Of a DNA stretch of 24,646 nt, positions 22,346-24,646 are shown piece after piece. Numbering within the stretch: the stretch's first letter is position 1; each line of letters begins with the position of its first letter. A program made the translations under genes and the position numbers. This DNA comes from JADLDV01 sp964546355 (lineage in GTDB: Bacteria > Patescibacteriota > Minisyncoccia > Phycocordibacterales > UBA9973), in NCBI GenBank assembly GCA_964546355.1, contig CAZJJM010000005.1, forward strand, positions 1 to 24,646, read 5' to 3'. The notes under the pieces are model-generated. The model did no database searches and was not told the DNA's origin. It worked only from the letters and a program-made list of their open reading frames with translations.

Positions 22346-22370
22346 CACAACACCCAGAGGTACTCCTTGG
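22346..22370 (-). promoter_or_regulatory. Hairpin in the uvrA leader
   Basis: ACACCCA (22346-22352) pairs with TGGGTGT (22364-22370), and AGG/CCT inside extend the stem past a bulge. It lies 15-39 bases before the uvrA ATG. The RNA contains AAGGAG, but far from the start codon. There is no T run, so this is a leader structure and not a terminator. Function unknown. Confidence 0.45.
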
Positions 22371-22396
22371 GTGTATATATCTTTTATTATGAGTAA

Positions 22397-22405
22397 ACTA
22401 TACCA
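22397..22405 (-). promoter_or_regulatory. Extended -10 (TGG-TATAGT) for uvrA
   Basis: TATAGT (22397-22402) preceded by TGG (22403-22405), minus strand. It predicts a leader of about 58 bases. The -35 is not recognisable. Confidence 0.5.
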
Positions 22406-22422
22406 CATATATCTTATATAAA

Positions 22423-22452
22423 AAACCCTATCTTACTTATAAGATAGGGTTT
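22423..22452 (-). terminator. Rho-independent terminator of the small transcript upstream of uvrA
   Basis: Perfect 13-bp arms AAACCCTATCTTA (22423-22435) and TAAGATAGGGTTT (22440-22452) with a 4-base loop. On the minus strand the stem runs into T5-ATATAA. It lies 18 bases after the stop of the 40-codon ORF. Confidence 0.88.
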
Positions 22453-22470
22453 AAAACATGTTCGGATTTT

Positions 22471-22593
22471 TTAGGTTTTGTTACTTCCACCTCCAGGAAT
22501 TTTTTCGGCTGTTTTTTCGCTGCTTAATTGAGTTACGATAATGTCTGAGTTTCCGCTCGCGGGTGTTCGCAAAAAATGATCATGTTTTTTCAT
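22471..22593 (-). CDS. Small 40-codon ORF in its own transcription unit (peptide or small RNA)
   Basis: The frame reads MKKHDHFLRTPASGNSDIIV, then TQLSSEKTAEKIPGGGSNKT and TAA. I do not recognise the peptide. It is soluble, polar and slightly basic, with a Gly-Gly-Gly-Ser tail and no membrane segment. Support comes from context: a strong promoter (22672-22699) lies 79 bases upstream on the same strand and a perfect terminator 18 bases downstream, so a transcript of about 240 bases is expected. This ORF begins with ATG, ends with the locally preferred TAA and fills the 3' half of it. No Shine-Dalgarno is present, which is normal here. The alternative is a non-coding small RNA with a chance ORF. 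The remaining 496-base gap between uvrA and the gene at 22828 holds only promoters and this unit. Confidence 0.5.
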   Translation of the reverse strand: MKKHDHFLRTPASGNSDIIVTQLSSEKTAEKIPGGGSNKT

Positions 22594-22671
22594 TGTGTTT
22601 GGTATTAAATTATGAAGATGTACTTATTGCTAGAGTTTGTCTGGTTAACAAAGTTCAATAACAATAAAACT

Positions 22672-22699
22672 ATTCTATCAAAACATGTATTAATGTCAA
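22672..22699 (-). promoter_or_regulatory. Promoter TTGACA-N16-TAGAAT with extended -10 for the small transcript
   Basis: TTGACA (22694-22699, consensus) and TAGAAT (22672-22677), spacer 16, with TGA (22678-22680) giving an extended -10. One of the closest matches to a sigma70 promoter in the window. Confidence 0.75.
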
Positions 22700-22772
22700 T
22701 TATTTCCCTAATCTTTCTGATTATTAAATGAAACAAATAAAAAGGTTAGTTATTTCCTAAACAAAAAAACCA

Positions 22773-22801
22773 TTGACATTATTTTTAAAAAACATTACCC
22801 T
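22773..22801 (+). promoter_or_regulatory. Promoter candidate TTGACA-N17-TACCCT for the gene at 22828
   Basis: TTGACA (22773-22778) is consensus; the -10 at 17 bases, TACCCT (22796-22801), is weak. Related CCTAA-containing sequences at 22700-22711 and 22750-22760 might be a binding site. It is divergent from the small-transcript promoter. Confidence 0.45.
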
Positions 22802-22827
22802 AATGGAAGATTTTAAAACTATATAAA

Positions 22828-23175
22828 ATGGCAGATTTTTTAAGTATTGCTTATAGCTATAATATTACCGAAGGATATTCTTTCGAAAAATTTAGAAAAG
22901 AGCTTGATTTTTTAATAAAAAAATATCCTAAAACATTAAGCTCTAAAGAACAAATACTTTTAACTACTGAGAAAGAAATATCACTGAGTGATAATTTCAA
23001 AAAAACAATCACTTCTTTTTCAAAAAAAGAAAATAAAACACATTTTGAAATGCTTAAATATTATATATACAACAAAACTTTAAAAAATAAAAGAATGAAA
23101 ATCTGTTTGAAGCAACATCATCAATTTACAGATAAAAGAGGTTCTCCTTTTGATTACAAACCAGTAGAAAGATAA
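22828..23175 (+). CDS. Hypothetical AT-rich protein, 115 residues
   Basis: I do not recognise this protein. It is soluble, Lys-rich and strongly basic, probably mostly helical, with AYSYNITEGYSFEKFRKELD near the N-terminus and KICLKQHHQFTDKRGSPFDY near the C-terminus. Its first 17 or so codons are the least AT-biased part. The gene is clearly more AT-rich than uvrA and uvrB on both sides and lies on the opposite strand, which would fit recent gain or a fast-evolving lineage gene. The ATG at 22828 is 26 bases after a weak -10. It is closed by a terminator shared with uvrB. It separates the two excinuclease genes that might otherwise be adjacent. Confidence 0.6.
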   Translation: MADFLSIAYSYNITEGYSFEKFRKELDFLIKKYPKTLSSKEQILLTTEKEISLSDNFKKTITSFSKKENKTHFEMLKYYIYNKTLKNKRMKICLKQHHQFTDKRGSPFDYKPVER

Positions 23176-23181
23176 AAATTC

Positions 23182-23205
23182 AAATAGCTCTAACAAGAGC
23201 TATTT
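23182..23205. terminator. Bidirectional terminator between the gene at 22828 and uvrB
   Basis: Perfect 10-bp arms AAATAGCTCT (23182-23191) and AGAGCTATTT (23196-23205) with the loop AACA, followed on the plus strand by TTTATTT and on the minus strand by TTTGAATTTTTAT. Confidence 0.8.
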
Positions 23206-23206
23206 T

Positions 23207-24646
23207 TTATTTCCCTGCTCTTTCCAATCGTTCTCGAAGTACCATGATCTCATCGCGCAAAATTGCTGCTGTTTCAAAATCGAGTTCCTTCACGGCTTTA
23301 TTCATATCCTTCTCTTTCATTTTTATAATTTTGTCATATACCACGAGTTCACGTTCTTCATCAGAAAGTGGTACTGTACCGAGCTTGCCAGGACGTTCTG
23401 CTTTTTTCTTTTCTTGTATCATCGTCTTCTTGAAGAGGGCAATGTCGAGTGAGAGTTCTGCGTTCACAGCCTTTGCATGATCACTTTCCATGTGTTCAGT
23501 AATATCTTGAATTGATTTCTTGATTGTTTGTGGAGTAATACCATGCGCAGTGTTGTATGCAATCTGAATATCTCGACGACGAGAAGTTTCCGCAAGTGCA
23601 CGTTCGAGTGAACCGGTCATGACATCAGCATAGAGAATAACCCGACCTTCAGCATTTCTGGCAGCGCGACCAATCGTCTGGATAAGTGATGTCTCACTCC
23701 GCAAAAATCCTTCTTTGTCTGCATCGAGAATACCGATCAGTGACACCTCTGGAAGATCGAGTCCTTCACGAAGCAAGTTTACACCGACAATAACATCAAA
23801 TGTTCCCTTGCGGAATTCAGTCAAAATCTGAATACGTTCTATGGTCTTGATTTCACTATGGAGATACTCCGCTTTAATACCTTTATCCTTGAGATACACA
23901 GAGAGATCTTCAGCCATTTTCTTCGTCAGTGTTGTTGCAATAACTCTATCACCTTTCTTGATAGTCTTTTCTGTTTCAGAAATAAAATCTTGAATTTGAC
24001 CTTTGTAGCCATTGCTTTCTGTAGATGCAGTAACTGGTCGCACAATTGTTTCTGGGTCTATCAATCCTGTCGGACGAATAATCTGCTGGACAATTTGTTC
24101 CCCTTGTTCACGCTCACGAACTCCTGGTGTAGCTGAAACATACGTCACTTGCCCAATACGTGACTCAAATTCAGCATAGCGAAGCGGTCTATTGTCTTTT
24201 GCACTCGGAAGACGAAAACCGTATTCAACAAGTGTATTCTTACGAGACGCATCACCTGCATACATACCTTCAAGCTGAGAAAGAGTGACGTGTGATTCAT
24301 CAACAAATGTCAGGAAGTCTGGAGTGCCATCTTCTTTGTGAGGAAAATACGAAAGCAATGTTTCAGGTGCTTCACCTGGTTTCTTGCCAGAGAGTGGTCG
24401 TGAGTAATTCTCGATTCCATTGCAGTATCCCATCTCACGGATCATGGCGAGATCATAATTGGTACGACGTTTGATACGTTCTGCTTCGAGCAACTTCCCT
24501 TCCTTTTCGAAATACGCGAGTTGCTCTTTGAGTTCTTTTTGAATTTCTAGAATTGCACGCTTACTATTCTTATCATCCATGATGAAGTGTTTTGCAGGGA
24601 AAATAAAAATAGATTGTTCTTCTTGTAAGATTTCAGAGGTTAGTGG
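23207..24646 (-). CDS. uvrB: Excinuclease ABC subunit B, 5' end beyond the window
   Basis: UvrB verifies DNA damage delivered by UvrA and recruits UvrC. The frame stays open to the right edge: the 22 codons before the ATG at 24580 read ...EQSIFIFPAKHFIMDDK, which matches the family's FPASHYVT segment, so that ATG is internal and the gene is cut by the window. The visible 479 residues contain GYCNGIENYSRPLSG, the DESH box (Walker B), SATPG, REGLDLPEVSLIGILDADKEG, the motif VI SLIQTIGRAARN and a C-terminal UVR motif (KAVKELDFETAAILRDEIMV) that binds UvrC. Walker A and the N-terminus lie beyond 24646. The stop is followed by a shared terminator. Same strand as uvrA, but in a separate unit. Confidence 0.96.
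   Translation of the reverse strand, partial: PLTSEILQEEQSIFIFPAKHFIMDDKNSKRAILEIQKELKEQLAYFEKEGKLLEAERIKRRTNYDLAMIREMGYCNGIENYSRPLSGKKPGEAPETLLSYFPHKEDGTPDFLTFVDESHVTLSQLEGMYAGDASRKNTLVEYGFRLPSAKDNRPLRYAEFESRIGQVTYVSATPGVREREQGEQIVQQIIRPTGLIDPETIVRPVTASTESNGYKGQIQDFISETEKTIKKGDRVIATTLTKKMAEDLSVYLKDKGIKAEYLHSEIKTIERIQILTEFRKGTFDVIVGVNLLREGLDLPEVSLIGILDADKEGFLRSETSLIQTIGRAARNAEGRVILYADVMTGSLERALAETSRRRDIQIAYNTAHGITPQTIKKSIQDITEHMESDHAKAVNAELSLDIALFKKTMIQEKKKAERPGKLGTVPLSDEERELVVYDKIIKMKEKDMNKAVKELDFETAAILRDEIMVLRERLERAGK

Noticed and set aside
22332..22827. CRISPR array, tRNA or ribosomal RNA in the longest gap
   Set aside because: No regularly spaced repeats, cloverleaf or CCA end, and no rRNA-like sequence; the gap is explained by promoters, a terminator and a small ORF.
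1..24646. UGA recoded to glycine as in Gracilibacteria/Absconditabacteria
   Set aside because: All recognised genes are full length under the standard code, and none is split at TGA.

Overview
The window is an AT-rich, gene-dense bacterial chromosome segment. It carries 26 protein-coding genes that I can support, no RNA genes, no CRISPR array and no insertion sequence. The gene set fits a member of the Patescibacteria/CPR, probably Parcubacteria-like. The reasons are an orphan copy of a domain usually attached to CPR conjugation-type ATPases, a stand-alone sigma-region-4-like plus HARE-HTH protein, a PriA whose helicase motifs are gone, a shortened HolB, and short intergenic gaps with almost no Shine-Dalgarno sequences. 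The assignment is inference from gene content; no rRNA or marker phylogeny is possible here. The standard code works throughout. All starts are ATG, and of 26 stop codons 23 are TAA, 3 are TAG and none is TGA.

Layout. 1-4666 (minus): a surface and regulatory block with a Gmad2-like lipid-facing protein, the orphan T4SS-type domain protein, mltG and a DEDDh exonuclease, preceded by the HARE-HTH regulator. 4667-8905 (minus): typA, a PnuC-like membrane protein, and the frr-rseP pair. 8941-11143 (minus): mreB-holB-GNAT. 11245-17905 (plus): a small hypothetical gene, degenerate priA, rpsU-ybeY, ftsA, ftsZ, and an AhpF-type thioredoxin reductase. 17963-24646 (mixed): small AT-rich membrane or unknown genes interleaved with an anchored cyclophilin, uvrA, and the 3' part of uvrB, which runs off the right edge.

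Together the genes cover cell shape and division (mreB, ftsA, ftsZ, mltG), translation (typA, frr, rpsU, ybeY), replication and repair (holB, priA, exonuclease, uvrA, uvrB), envelope proteolysis and folding (rseP, cyclophilin) and redox (trxB). Most units are one to three genes long, with a promoter in front and a Rho-independent hairpin behind, so the regulatory layout is readable by eye.

The most interesting points are: PriA with all eight zinc cysteines but no Walker A, Walker B or motif VI; a promoter-peptide-terminator unit (22423-22699) too short for standard gene calling; an 18-bp perfect hairpin in a leader whose arm is also complementary to the start codon region (18329-18418); a perfect terminator-like hairpin inside the beginning of ybeY; and a consistent promoter grammar (extended -10 elements 6-10 nt from ATG, plus repeated TTGACT-N17-TATTAT) that implies widespread leaderless translation. 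I did not identify a complete undescribed defence or mobile system.
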